This document shows positions 1 through 11,228 of a DNA stretch of 64,000 nucleotides, piece after piece. The translations under genes were made by a program, and so were the position numbers. The stretch is taken from positions 3,732,501-3,796,500 of the forward strand of contig JAGUCH010000002.1 of assembly GCA_019096065.1 (NCBI GenBank). Reading direction: 5' to 3'. The DNA is from Paracyclopina nana (taxonomy: Eukaryota; Arthropoda; Copepoda; Cyclopoida; Cyclopettidae). The notes below the pieces were generated by a model. The model was not told the DNA's origin and made no database searches. It was given only the letters and a program-made list of their open reading frames with translations. Each line of letters begins with the position of its first letter. Within the stretch, counting starts at the first letter, position 1.

Positions 1-322
1 CGTATTTCACGATTACTGATACATTGAGGCATGTGACCATTTCGCTACTCTTTATAAGCGAGTTTCTTGTCAATATAATTAGTTTTCAATAGTTTTAAAA
101 ATGGCCGACACGAAAACGATTACATGGGAAAAGAAATGAATTAATTATTAATTTTGTTTAATTTTTTGGAAATCTTTCTTATTGCAGTTTTAAATAAATA
201 TCCTGAGGTTCAATTGATGTATTTTATTTTGTTTTCGGGTCGATCGAGATACAGCTGTCGTCGTCCATTTTCGGTCTGTTTTCAGGGGTTTCTGCTGGAT
301 AAGTCACTTACAAAGCTACGAC
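1..322. other. Upstream region and 5' UTR of the first gene
   Basis: No convincing coding exon is seen here. The stretch immediately before the ATG at 323 is presumably 5' UTR of the ATP synthase e gene. A pyrimidine-rich run ending in CAG near 283 could be a 5' UTR splice acceptor, but this is not decisive. Confidence 0.4.
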
Positions 323-789
323 ATGGCAGATGCGGGAGCCTTCGACATGGGACCCGCAGGTAGGGTATCTCCCCTCATCAAAACCGCCAGATGGACGCTC
401 TTAGTTGCTGGAATCTTCTGGGGCATCAAGAGGTAATGGCCTATTCTCGAATACTAGCCTTCTCGAAATTAAGCCTGTTTTCAGTTTTCACTCTTTGTAT
501 ACATTAGAGCATCAAAAGTTACGGCTTTTCTGCCTACTGCATTTTATATTAAGAGCCTTCGATTTTAATTAAAGGTACAACGCAAATAAGGCTACTGCTG
601 ATGGAATCCGTGATTACGAAGCCCGAATGAAGCCCATTTGGGATGCTGAAGCCGCAGAAAAGAAGAAGATCTTAGATCGCGAAGGAATGCTGTATTTGGC
701 TAAGGAGTGCAACGTTAAGGTACACTTTTACCTTTCGTAGATAGGCTTTTTTTAAATTAAATGTTTTTCAGGTGCCAGCCAACTTTTAA
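323..789 (+). CDS. ATP5ME: Mitochondrial ATP synthase subunit e
   Basis: Three exons (323-432, 575-719, 772-789) give a 90-residue protein, the usual size for subunit e. This small subunit sits in the inner-membrane Fo sector and takes part in ATP synthase dimerisation. The N-terminal part has the family pattern RVSPLIKTARW, then a single hydrophobic helix with a G-x-x-x-G-like stretch (VAGIFWG), then RYN and a charged helical tail rich in Glu and Lys. Both introns are short with GT-AG ends. The last exon encodes only five residues (VPANF). The next gene lies tail to tail on the opposite strand about 490 bp away. Confidence 0.85.
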
Positions 790-1280
790 GGACTTTCTAT
801 TCAAAAGTAGTATAGTCGCATTTCCTTCATCACGAAATCTCGCCAGATTTGAACAGAAACCAACAACACCAACATGCAAGGCAAATGTGCTAGTTATTCT
901 TGAGTTCCAGTTGTTTGTGAAAATATATCGGAAGAACGGACACAAGCTGTGAGTTCATGATTTCGTTTTGCAAAGCTTATACTTGAATCTTGTTTAGTCT
1001 ACCCATTGTGGAAAAAATCGAGTTTTCCTCTCTTGTCTGTTCAAATCATTTAGTCTTAAGCATTCCTCGAGTGATTTTTTGTCGCAGAGTTGCTACATCG
1101 ACCAAATGTGTGCATTTTAGCATTCCTATGCCAATCTTTTTAGCCATCACTCGTGTAAAACATGATTGGTGGTGACTCTTCGGCTCAAGTGCCCAATTAG
1201 TATTTTGAATAGATGGCTTGACTCAATCGTTGCATTCAGTTTTATTATGCCAATAATGAAATAGGTTGAATAGGTCGCGT
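790..1280. other. Spacer between convergent genes
   Basis: 3' flanks of ATP synthase e (+) and of the serine palmitoyltransferase gene (-). Short open frames occur on both strands but have no splice support or recognisable domain. I see nothing else in it. Confidence 0.5.
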
Positions 1281-3002
1281 TCAGAACTGAATCTCTTCAT
1301 TTTGATACTTTTTCTCAACGGCGTACTTTATCCTGAGGTAATCGCCAATTTTGTCAATACCATGCAAAGCTTCGTCAATCATTTCTTTGGTGTGACCAGC
1401 ACTCATACAAAACCTCGCTCGCTCCTTGGTCATTGGAATGGCAGGAAATCCCACCACAACTGTGGCCAAGTTGTACTTATGACACTCCAGCAGGAAAGCT
1501 TTGATCTTGGCTGGCATCAAGATCATCATGGGCACCACGGGGCTGTCGTCGTGGCCATACACAATGAAGCCCATTTGCTGCAACCGTTTGCGAAAGTACT
1601 TTGAGTTGCGCAACAGTCGGTTCACCCTTTCCAAGCCATCGCCTTGTGGATCCATGATGCTCCGCATGGATGCAATCACCTGCATTGCCACTCCGGGTGA
1701 CATGGATGTGGGGTAGGCGTAGGCTTGGGAATGGACCCTCAAGTAATTGATCAATGTCTTCGATCCCCCAATGTACCCGCCAGCTGCTCCAAAGCTCTTC
1801 GAAAAGGTGCCCATCATGATGTCCACATCTTTTGGATTCAGCCCGTAGTAGTCTACAACTCCTCTGCCATGCGGACCCATGGCTCCAACCGAATGGGCCT
1901 CGTCGAGGTACAAGTAGGCCTTGTATTTCTTCTTCAGTGCGATGATTTCAGGCAGTTTGACAATGGTGCCCTCCATGGAGTAAACTCCCTCAACCACAAT
2001 GAAGATTTTCTTCCATGGCCGGCCAGTTCGAGGGTGTCCCCTGATTATGGCGCTCCTCAGCTTCTTCTCCAGATCCTCCATATTGTTGTGGTCGAATGTG
2101 GTGACAGAGGCCCCTGACAGCCTCAAGCCCAGGATAATTGAAGCATGGTTCAGCTTGTCGCTGATCACCAGCGTCCCCTTCTTGATGAGCCTTGGCAGAT
2201 TGAGGGTATTGGTGGCAAATCCCATGCCCACGGTGATGGCATCTTCGACCCCGACAAATTCAGCCACAGTCTGGTCCAGCAAGTGGTGTACTGACATCGT
2301 TCCATATTCTTGCCTTGAGCTGCAACTGGTCAAGCCATTGGCCTGAACACTGGCAATGGCTTGATCAGTGCAAGGTCCTGAATTCTCAGCAAAGCCAAGG
2401 TAATTGTAGCTGCCCAAGTTGGTACATTCCATCTTTTGGCTGGGGGCAATTTTGTGTGTCCAAAAGTCATCATCACTCTCCCTGCCCAGAATTGTGATTT
2501 TGGCACCTGGCACAGAAGCAATGGGCTGATTGGAGATGTCATTGTACCTTCTGTACACACTTCTGATGTAGAAGCTCTCAAAGCTGGAGTAGAGTGGAGC
2601 ATATCCAGCATTCTTGAGTGCCAAGGTAGACTCCAGCTTTTTTCTCTGGCCTCTCCATGGGCCCATGCCATAAATCAACTCCCTGAACCAGTTAACCACA
2701 AACAGGAAAATGTAGCTGATGTATCCTGCACATGCCCAGTAGCGCGAGGGTTGCTCAAACTCCTCTCTCACCTTGCTTAGCTTCTTTTTGAGCGGCCTGT
2801 TACTGCTACTTATTTTCTTGCTAGGTAAGCCTCCTTTCTTGGGGCTAGTGGAGCTGCCTTCTTGGGCACTTTTTTTCACTTCATCCAAAGTCCTGAAGAC
2901 TGGCCTCGAAAAAACCTCAACTATCTCTGCTATGCCCATGTTGAACACTGGGCACTTCAGTGTGAAATGACGATCATTCTCGCTCGAGATGATGCTTACC
3001 AC
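1281..3002 (-). CDS. SPTLC2: Serine palmitoyltransferase, long-chain base subunit 2
   Basis: A single open frame of 573 residues, close to the usual size of SPTLC2. The enzyme condenses serine with palmitoyl-CoA to 3-ketosphinganine, the first committed step of sphingolipid synthesis, in the ER membrane as a heterodimer with SPTLC1. An N-terminal hydrophobic segment (ISYIFLFVVNWF) anchors it. The fold-type I PLP core is complete: the NYLG motif near residue 196, the DEAHSVGAMGPHGRG block, and the PLP-lysine motif GTFSKSFGAAGGY. The catalytic lysine is characteristic of subunit 2, since subunit 1 lacks it. Unlike nearly all neighbours the gene has no intron, so a retrocopy origin is possible, but the frame is fully intact and nothing suggests decay. 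Confidence 0.92.
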   Translation of the reverse strand: MVSIISSENDRHFTLKCPVFNMGIAEIVEVFSRPVFRTLDEVKKSAQEGSSTSPKKGGLPSKKISSSNRPLKKKLSKVREEFEQPSRYWACAGYISYIFLFVVNWFRELIYGMGPWRGQRKKLESTLALKNAGYAPLYSSFESFYIRSVYRRYNDISNQPIASVPGAKITILGRESDDDFWTHKIAPSQKMECTNLGSYNYLGFAENSGPCTDQAIASVQANGLTSCSSRQEYGTMSVHHLLDQTVAEFVGVEDAITVGMGFATNTLNLPRLIKKGTLVISDKLNHASIILGLRLSGASVTTFDHNNMEDLEKKLRSAIIRGHPRTGRPWKKIFIVVEGVYSMEGTIVKLPEIIALKKKYKAYLYLDEAHSVGAMGPHGRGVVDYYGLNPKDVDIMMGTFSKSFGAAGGYIGGSKTLINYLRVHSQAYAYPTSMSPGVAMQVIASMRSIMDPQGDGLERVNRLLRNSKYFRKRLQQMGFIVYGHDDSPVVPMMILMPAKIKAFLLECHKYNLATVVVGFPAIPMTKERARFCMSAGHTKEMIDEALHGIDKIGDYLRIKYAVEKKYQNEEIQF

Positions 3003-4776
3003 TGAAATATCCCATAACTCGTTTTTTCTCTCTTATCTAAACTTCAAGGTTCAACTTTTGTCTTGTTTCCAGATCCTCACGTGGGTCTCTTACACGCTTT
3101 AATATTCGAGTTACATACTAGCTGCTCCATCATAGAGGCTTGGAAACAACACAAAAAGTCCAACAGCATTATGGCGGCATTATTCATTGTGATTTACCGA
3201 GCGTCCCTTTGAAATGTGATGGAAAAACTTTTTTTTAAAAAAAAAAAAAAAAAAAGCTGCACTTGTTTTCTTAGGGTTCGTAACTTCAAAGTGTTTCATC
3301 AATGGTGTCATTGCTTATTTGTGATAGCTATGCTGAAGGCCAAATAATCCATTTTACCAGTCAGATGTAATTATAGCAATCATGAGTAGCTTGTCGAGTT
3401 ACAGGAGCAAAATGTACCTCCATGCATATTCCTTTGATATCGACACCCCATAGCTCTATTTAGAGAATTCCTGCGAAATATACAATTCGAGCAATGCAAA
3501 ATACAAATCTTAGAAGATAGCAATTTTTTTATGTGTTTTCCATTACTGCATCAAATGCACTGAAAATAAGAAGAGCGCAAAGAGCTATATTCACTACAGA
3601 TGGGAAAATTTTGTTTGGTCTCTCGGTAAATGTAAGCAATAGCATTCTCTGTACAATGCGTGATCAGTATGAAGTACATGACATCTATCTGGTTAATACT
3701 TCCAAAAAAGCATGCAAGACATAAAAACATGTAATATGCTACGGTAAAAGTTTTGATTAAACGAAATAGGAATTTATTCAACTGATGATGTTTTGGGTCT
3801 CGGTAGTTTAGTAAGTGCCTTTTTGCAGCAATCTAGTAGAATGCTTTCCAAGTAGAGATATCAGCGAAACTCAAAAATACAATAGAAGTGAACTTTCGAG
3901 CTTCACAGCTTTTTGTAACCCATTCTTCATGGCACTCACCTGGCGACAATTTGGTTGTCCAAGTTTGTGCAGTGACCACACAAATAAATTAAGTCCCAAT
4001 AGCGAACATTGAACATGCTGCCTCCTGATTGTCGATGTAAATTTGACCATAGCACTAATGACTTATCGAATTGCTTTTAGACTGTAAGGAGTACCATAAT
4101 GCTAAGTAATGCGATTTAATATTCAAACATAACATCACTTCATAGGCCATGCCTCAGGGCTCTTTTTATTTTTGCCGTGCTTAGGTGGGATGAAGTGAAA
4201 CTTTTAAAATGCTTGTTCATTCCAAAGTGGTTAGGAATGAGGAGTTTTGTGCCCGATTATTAAGTTCGCTCATTTAATTGACCCTTTTGTGGGTGAGCTG
4301 TTACGTCGATTTGAAGTATCCAAGCTTGACAGCCATCCCTAGTTAACAGTTTATGTCATGTAACTTCTATACTATTTATAGGCCTAATTTTTCCTCCTGC
4401 ACTATACAGCTACATAATTTACTACGAAAAACTGCGTTGCTAATTGGCATCATTTTAGTTGTTGCACTGGTTTGAGGAATGATTATTGCCAACAAAATGT
4501 ATGCTAATCGTGATAGAAGTACCACCATTTCAGAATGAAACTAGAAATAACAAGAGCATTTTATAACGTGCCAGCCATTTTTTACCTGACTTGCTTTTCC
4601 TGTCCAATCTAAAAATAGCATTAATTAACCTACTCTTGAAATTGTAAAGTATAGAAATTGAATCATTGCAAAGCTCGATTTGAATTTTCCCGCCTTTTTC
4701 GTCAGCTGATCTCAGTAGATAGTTAGCGAGAAATGCAACAACAAATGCAATTCTTTTGAATTTTTAGAAAATAAAA
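3003..4776. other. Intergenic region between divergent genes
   Basis: About 1.8 kb between divergently transcribed genes, with a poly-A tract near 3232-3255 and many short AT-rich frames. No exon with plausible splice sites or domain content was found. Promoters of both flanking genes should lie here. Confidence 0.5.
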
Positions 4777-5816
4777 ATGATGAACTTTAATCTATCATTT
4801 GACAGCTACAGTCCAGCTGTCAAAAGAAAATCTGACTCTTTTATTGAAAATGGAAGCAAAAGGAGGAAGTTCTCCACCAAAAATTGCCCAGAGTGCACCA
4901 TTTGTTCTGATGAAGTTTTTGAGGTATGGAGTAAAAGTAAAAGAAATGACACCCATAAAAATAAATTGAGTTTAGGTCTGCCATCCTCACATAAGCACTG
5001 TGGAGATGCTGAAAAAGAAGAAAAGTTGGTGCCAAATTTGTCAGAAAAACCATGCCAATGATGATGCGCTGTCAGACAGGAAAAAACTAGTCTTGGGCTC
5101 AAGCACTTTGGCCCATTTATGGAAAACAAATGGGTACAAGGAGAAGTGCAAATTCCATGTTGACTTTGACTGCATAATTGGTAGAGCTACAGCTGTGTAA
5201 TTTTGCCTAGGAAATCTCTTGATAAAAATGGGTTTCAGGTGGGCAAATTCATGATGTCCATTTAAGCTTTTTGAGGCAATATAAAGACAATGAATCTCCA
5301 ATGGACATTATTTTGGCCTGTGGCATGAATAACATTCCTACAACCGACACCGCTGAAGATATTCAATTTCAATTCATGTCATTTCTGAGCTCAATCAGCG
5401 AACATTCCATTAGACACCAGCATAAGAAACCAAATAGGTATCTCTAAGCTTTAAAATATAGCCTAAAATCTTATCATAATCTTCCATTTATTTCTAGAGT
5501 TGTCATTTGCCCTTTGTTGTATGCACCCAAGTTCACTGATAAAAGGCTGAATTTGAATGAGAATTTCACAGACAAAATCATTGCCATTAATGAGTGGATT
5601 CATGACTTCAACATGAACACAAATGACAACATCAACTTAAATCTGGATCAATGTGGAGTTGAGGAGATTCCCAAAAATGCTAAATTGGGAGTGAAACATG
5701 TCTACAATGACTGGAATGAACCACAATGGAGCAGAATGTTACATTTGAGCCCTGCAACTAAGTCCAGAGTGGCCCAAGACTTGCTCAATATTTTTGCAAA
5801 GCTAGATAAACAATAA
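4777..5816 (+). CDS. Cys/His N-terminal plus SGNH-like domain protein
   Basis: Four exons (4777-4923, 4976-5180, 5239-5437, 5498-5816) join in frame to 289 residues. The N-terminus is basic (VKRKSD, GSKRRKF) and then has paired cysteines and histidines (CPECTICSDE, then CHPH, then CQIC), which look like a small zinc-binding module. The second half resembles an SGNH-hydrolase-like fold: a buried strand ending IIGG, then LACGMNN in the place of the G-x-N-D block, and a C-terminal HLSP. The usual catalytic GDS serine is not evident, so it may be a non-enzymatic relative. Similar modules occur in transposon-derived and orphan invertebrate genes. Function is not assigned. The extensive reading through three introns makes the gene model itself solid. 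Confidence 0.6.
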
Positions 5817-5883
5817 AATAGTATGCAATAGGTACTTATATTTGATGTTTAACAGAGTCTAGGCATAACATTGCAACAAAAAA

Positions 5884-7647
5884 TTACGTGAAAATATTAT
5901 GTTCATGGATCTTGTGCAACTCCAAGCCTTTTTGAGTGGATGATCCAAATTGGCAAATGCTGCATGAAAACTTCTCATTGTGCACGCATGTCATGTGTCT
6001 TCTGTAGCACGAGTCATTCTTTAAAGCTCTCCCACAAATGGGACATGTGAATTGCTTGATGTTATTGTGTTGAGTGTCGTTGTGCTCCTCCAGGTTTTTC
6101 CTAGTCCAGAACTTTTTGCCACAGATGGAGCATTGGTGCTTCTTGTGAGCCTCTGGATCTTTTGAGTGAGCCCTATAAGCATGTTCTCTCATCATGGCAG
6201 CCGTCTTGAAAGCTTTACCACAGACGGTGCAGGAATGAGGCCTTTCTCCTGTATGAGACATTTCATGCGTTTTCTTGCCTTTGCTGCTTTTGAAATTGGC
6301 TCCACAGTATTGGCACACATAAATTGGAATTTTGTGCTCCCTGATGATGTGCAGCTTTAACACACTTCTATATGGGAAAGACCTTTGGCATGAATCAGGT
6401 GCTTCTGTGCACTTGAAATGCTGTGAAAGATATGCGAGTTATTTGGGAGAAGCTCAGAAGAAATTCATTATTTCCTACACTGAATTCAGGATGGCCCTCG
6501 TGGTTTTCCAAAACGTGCTTTTGAAAGCATCGAATCATGTTGTAGGTTGGTCTCGTAACTAAGCAATCAGGATGGACACAGATGAATTTCGTATCCGGAC
6601 GTCTGCCTTCTCTTAAAAGCCACTCAGGCTCTTGGTATCCTGGACATCTGTTTCCATCGGAGCCCTGAAATGAATATAATTGTTGCTTAACTATTCCAAA
6701 ACATTAATTTTAGCAAAAATAGCTGAACTACGCCAATTTAGAATGAGTTTTTGACCAAAATTGAAACATGCATTCTTACGCTTAAGTGAATGTTGACAAC
6801 TCTGACATTTCCATAAATCTTGCTGCACTTTGGACATTGGCAAGGGTTCTCCACATTCTTGTCATTGGCACACCTGTGCCTTCCAACTCCACTTTGGACT
6901 TGCTGCTTGCACGTTGGACATTCTATCAAATGCCCCATTTCCTAGTTAACATAAAAAAGTTAGAAAAGTCGCAATATATAGGGGTTAAAACTAGCTAATT
7001 ACATTAGGACTAAGGGAACCATCAGCTCTCCCTGATTGAGAATTCTTGGACGATTTCTTGGATCTCTTTGGTCTTTTAGGAGCTTTGGGCATTTCTTCTG
7101 TGGGTCCTACATTTGTTCTATTGCCTGTCATGCTTTCATAGGCAGATTTCAAAGGATTATTTGTGGGTTTCAGGCGGATACTTTTCTCCTCTTTAACTCC
7201 ATAAATGCCTAAGCAAATATAATTATAAAAACTAACTCACAACCATCCTTTTTATATTCACTTACTTTGAACAACTTCAGGTGATAAATAGATGGCATCT
7301 TCAGCTTCCTCCATTAAATCTGGCTCACATGATTGGGTAATAAGTGCACCAATTTCCACCAAAAGTTCGTGGAACAAAATGCAAACATTGGTAGCAAAAG
7401 AATTGGCACTTTTACTTCCCTCTGAGCACCTAAATAGCCAAAAGGTGAATTATAGGTATCATTTTAGGACATCGGCTTACTTTGCTTTGATTAAAATCAT
7501 CTGTTGAACAGATATTTGACCGAGGATTTTTTCTGCCATTGACAGCAAAGACTCTTCCATTTTCGAGATATTTTGGTCAGGATTGTCAAGAAATTCAATT
7601 TTGACATTATCAAGTGGAAACAGTGGCTCATCTTTGATACTTGACAT
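5884..7647 (-). CDS. C2H2 zinc-finger protein
   Basis: Six exons (7481-7647, 7266-7429, 7003-7208, 6780-6941, 6479-6664, 5884-6420) join to 473 residues, presumably nuclear and DNA-binding. The N-terminus is acidic (IKDEPLF at its start), followed by a basic Lys/Arg-rich linker. It is followed by a Cys-rich module (CPTCKQQ, CPKCSKIYG) and by at least six C2H2 fingers in the last exon, for example CQYCGANFKSSKGKKTHEMSH with a TGERPH linker, CTVCGKAF, CSICGKKF, CPICGRAL and CSICQFGSS. The start ATG at 7647 is only 28 bp beyond the stop of the seven-helix receptor gene upstream on the same strand, so its 5' UTR probably overlaps the receptor coding end. Confidence 0.8.
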
Positions 7648-7674
7648 TTTGCACAGCTCTTCATTCAGCTTTGT

Positions 7675-8961
7675 TTACAATTTTCTTATAGTTGCAACGT
7701 TACCAGGCACTCCACGCCGAAATTGCGAAAAACGCCTCTTTTGCTTCAACCTGGGCTTTCGTTTGGTTTTGTAACGAACTTTTGATCTTTTCACGAAGCC
7801 TTTTTGTCCAACTGAATTATCTGGTGCATCATCTAACTGAAAAAGAATTTTAGGTACTGCAAGGACTTGTTTCATTAAAAGGAAGCATTACGCCATGTAA
7901 AATATTTAGTTCTAATCTTCTTGGCATCGCTGGAGCCACAGAAGTCTTTTTTGATTTAATGGTCAAAACAAGAACCATTGGGATGTAAGTACCGCAGCAG
8001 AAAATGCCAGCAGCTCTCATTGGAAAGAAGAGACCATGGCCTCCTTCTGACAGTAAAATAAGTGCAAGGAAAAAGGCGAAACTTAAGAAAAGATAGCTAA
8101 TAGCAATGAAAGATGATCGTATAGGAATGACAGCTTTGTACACTTCAGGATCAATGGAAAAGCCTGGTAACTCTGTCGACCTCCTGCGCATCAGCTTAAC
8201 TAGTTTGACATCGTAAACAAAAGCTGCAGTAAAACAAACAGTCATGACAAAGAAATGAAAAACAAAGATGTATAGCTCATCCCACGTAATTTGCCTAGGG
8301 TACTGGCCATCAACGCATGACTGAATGGAGGACAAGCCATCCTTTTTGAAATAGTTTATGAGCCAAAGAGCCAAATTAGAGCCAAATTGAGCCAGAATGG
8401 TGAGGTACACAGTCCTATAATTGAAAAGAATGATTAAAACCACTGCTTTAAAATTACAATAAAAAATGTGATATCGTTTTGTTGTTGATGTTAATGAGTA
8501 TACCTTTCAATTGTCTCATGTTGAATCATTTCATTATTTGCAGTTTTATGAGCCATGTAAAATCTCACAGAAGAGAGCATCAGCGATAGCAAAGCTATTG
8601 ATGTGGTCAAGTGGTGGAATGGCAAAACAATCAAAGTGCAAGTGACTAAAGTGAGCCTTCCATGATGCACGAAGAAATTCATAAATCCAGCAAATAGAAG
8701 AAGAAGGTAAGCTATCACTTGAATGCTGATTGCCATCAGAATTCTAGAGATGTGTTTGCTGATTTTCAATTTGCTGTGGATGTAATTCAGGCTGTACAAA
8801 TTGACCATCAAGCATAAAACAACTTCTGAGGTCATTAAAGTCAGCATTGAGGATAAACTGGAGCTATCTTTCATTGTTGGGGTTTTTTGCTCAACTGCTC
8901 TCACTAAGCTAATTGGATTTTGGATTTTTCTATTTCTGAAGTTCTTCTCTTTCCATTTCAT
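7675..8961 (-). CDS. Seven-transmembrane receptor-like protein
   Basis: Three exons (8504-8961, 7892-8414, 7675-7836) give 380 residues with about seven hydrophobic helices, the first around LTLMTSEVVLCLMVNLYSL and others around ILMAISIQVIAYLLLLFA, LALWLINYF, LYIFVFHFFVMTVCF, AISYLFLSFAFFLALILL and GIFCCGTYIPMVLVL. The last exon encodes a short, very basic cytoplasmic tail (KRSKVRYKTKRKPRLKQ). No DRY or NPxxY motif is clear, so a divergent orphan or chemosensory receptor is as likely as a classic rhodopsin-type GPCR. It lies directly upstream of, and nearly overlapping, the zinc-finger gene. Confidence 0.6.
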
Positions 8962-9112
8962 CTTTGCTCGTTAAAAAGCTTCATAAGTAGTCCTAGTTAT
9001 AACTAGCTATGCAATTAAAAGCATCCAAAAAGCTAATTCTGCTCAGTTTTGTACAAAAAATGCTTGCTACTGCCGTCTGAAATTTGCTTGGTCAACTTCA
9101 CCTGTGGATAAA

Positions 9113-9280
9113 ATGAACAGACTTAGAGGAAGACGCTACTTAATCAATATTTTCTGGTCAGTTATCTACAGTGTCATGATTGGATACATGTGCTATGTCA
9201 ACTTTGGCAAATTCATCAAGGACAATCCAGCTCAAGAAGCAACAGCGAGGAACAATACAAATGACAGTAGTGTGGCCTAA
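9113..9280 (+). CDS. Small single-pass membrane protein (55 aa)
   Basis: A short open frame starting ATGAACAGACTTAGAGG encodes 55 residues: a basic N-terminus (MNRLRGRRY), one hydrophobic segment (INIFWSVIYSVMIGYMCYV) and a polar tail ending NNTNDSSVA. An AATAAA signal follows at about 9328. The compact form, positive-inside start and nearby poly-A signal suggest a real micro-protein gene, perhaps mitochondrial or ER. I do not recognise the family, and chance cannot be excluded. Confidence 0.4.
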   Translation: MNRLRGRRYLINIFWSVIYSVMIGYMCYVNFGKFIKDNPAQEATARNNTNDSSVA

Positions 9281-9392
9281 CCCAAGGAACTTTCAGTTTT
9301 TGCTGTCTTAGGAATGTAGAATAGGCAATAAAAATGTTTATTCATAAAAGCTCAGAAATTTGGTTTTGAATCGTTCTAAAATGCTAGACTTA

Positions 9393-11228
9393 TCACAGTG
9401 TTTGACTTCTCTCCTGTTCAATCACATGTTTTGGAGGCACAAGGAGATTTTGGTACTTTTTAAAGTGACTGAGAACAAAAAGAGGGGCAAAATCCGGATC
9501 CTCGTCAATGAGCACCAGCTCCAAGTTTTTGGTGCCATCAAACCACACACCTTAAGTGAAACGAATTATTATCAAAATGATATGAGAAATTATTTCAAAA
9601 CATGCTACGTACCTTTCTGTATTATGTTTTCCAAGTAGGAAACTTCCAGTTTTTCCGGATAATCTCCCCATCTGGGTCTGTCTGCCCTTTGGGCCGAGGT
9701 CAGTTTTTCACGAATTCCCTCTGGAGTAAAGCACCACGAGCAGTGATGGCCAGCATAGTTTCCTGGCAATCCAATCTAAACTTGAGATGTGTTAATTTAA
9801 AAAGCACTAGCAAAGTACATTTGTCATGCCTGGAAAGTTGGAGTATTGACACACCGTTGATTTCTCAAATAGTAGATGTTGTTCATGCAAGATTTTTTCA
9901 AATAGTCCATTGTGCACCCAGCAACAACTAAAAATATAGCCATGCATATCATAAAGAAGCTCAAAAAAAAAAATGCCACTTACGTGGATTTGTGGTCTCT
10001 CCATTATGAGCCCAATAGTATGTAAAAACACTCCATCTGGTGTTGAACTGGATTGGCTCTGAGATTTGGTCGTGGATTTTGAGGAAGAGCACAACTTCAG
10101 CTTTGGGAATTTCATCAGCATCAAAACTGAGAAACAAGTCATCTCCTTGAAGGCCTTCAATTCTTTCCACAGCCTTGAGAGACATGTAATTCCTCACATA
10201 AGCCTCTGCTAGCCAGCCATCTGCTATGTAATCTGGAGGAATACTGGGCAAATACACATAGAGTATTTTGTGCTGGAATTCACGCAGAAAACCCTCTCGC
10301 ATAGCATTGAAAAAATTGAGTGGCTTCGGGTCTCCACCTAAGTTATGCTTTCAAAATACATTTTCTCTAGAATAGGCATAATTGTAGTATTGCCTGATGT
10401 AATGGGAGACTCAAGAATGACAAATACATCCACGACTTTTTCTAGCTCAAAAAAGCGAATTTCTGTGAAGGACAGCTCGTGGTTGACAATCATGCCCATA
10501 ACAACTCTCCTCGGTTTGCTTCTGATGGGGAAGTTTTCTGTATGAATTCTCCAAACGCTGCCTGGTATACTGCAGTATTGGCCGGCGTAATCTTGCAAAA
10601 AATTGCCATTTGTGAGACAAGAGCAATTTTTCCCTGTGGTCAATGAGAAATTTGTTCCACTAATAAAGCAGCTAAGGCCCTGCAAGAAAAAAGGTCATAA
10701 TGCTTTTAAATTGTTATTTGAACTACTTAACGTATCTTACATTTTTGGCTTTCTGAAAGTATGATTTGACTGGTACTGTGGGTAAATGGTTGACATCTAG
10801 CTTATAGTTGACATCAGGTTTTGTGAGCACTTTGAAACGATATTCTTCCCGAGGTTTCCTCGGTCCTGGCCTCCACCTTGTGTAGCCCCCATCTTTGACC
10901 TCACTTCAAAAAAAGAAATATTGAAATATGGCAATGGCAAACGGAATTTGCATACCTAGTTGCGGTGTCTTGAACGACCAATTGGTAAACTGACTGAATG
11001 GAGATATTTGGAGGATGGTGAGGAATATTTGGCTCATAAATGGCACTGTAATATTTGACACTTTCCACGGTGGAGACAATGTAAACAAAGGTCGTACCCA
11101 GAACAATCACCTTCGATATTAGTTACTTTAGTATCCCTACTTTTAAATGTGATTTACAGTTGAGTTACCAATATGAGAGTGAAGAAGGTTTTGGCTGCAG
11201 TTGGATTTTGCCACATGTGTTGTTTCAT
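9393..11228 (-). CDS. MGAT3-like beta-1,4-N-acetylglucosaminyltransferase (GT17)
   Basis: Eight exons (11169-11228, 10956-11110, 10741-10903, 10394-10679, 9984-10337, 9830-9927, 9613-9775, 9393-9550) join to 478 residues. GT17 enzymes add the bisecting GlcNAc to N-glycans in the Golgi. The protein is type II: a short cytoplasmic start, a signal anchor, then a lumenal domain with family landmarks (FFELEKVVDVFVILES, DDLFLSFDADEIP, the HHCSWCFTPEGI block and WFDGT). The DADE stretch fits a metal/donor-binding acidic motif. Introns 4 and 6 only keep frame if they begin with GC instead of GT (10338-10393, 9776-9829). Family assignment is firm; exact substrate is inferred. Confidence 0.85.
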
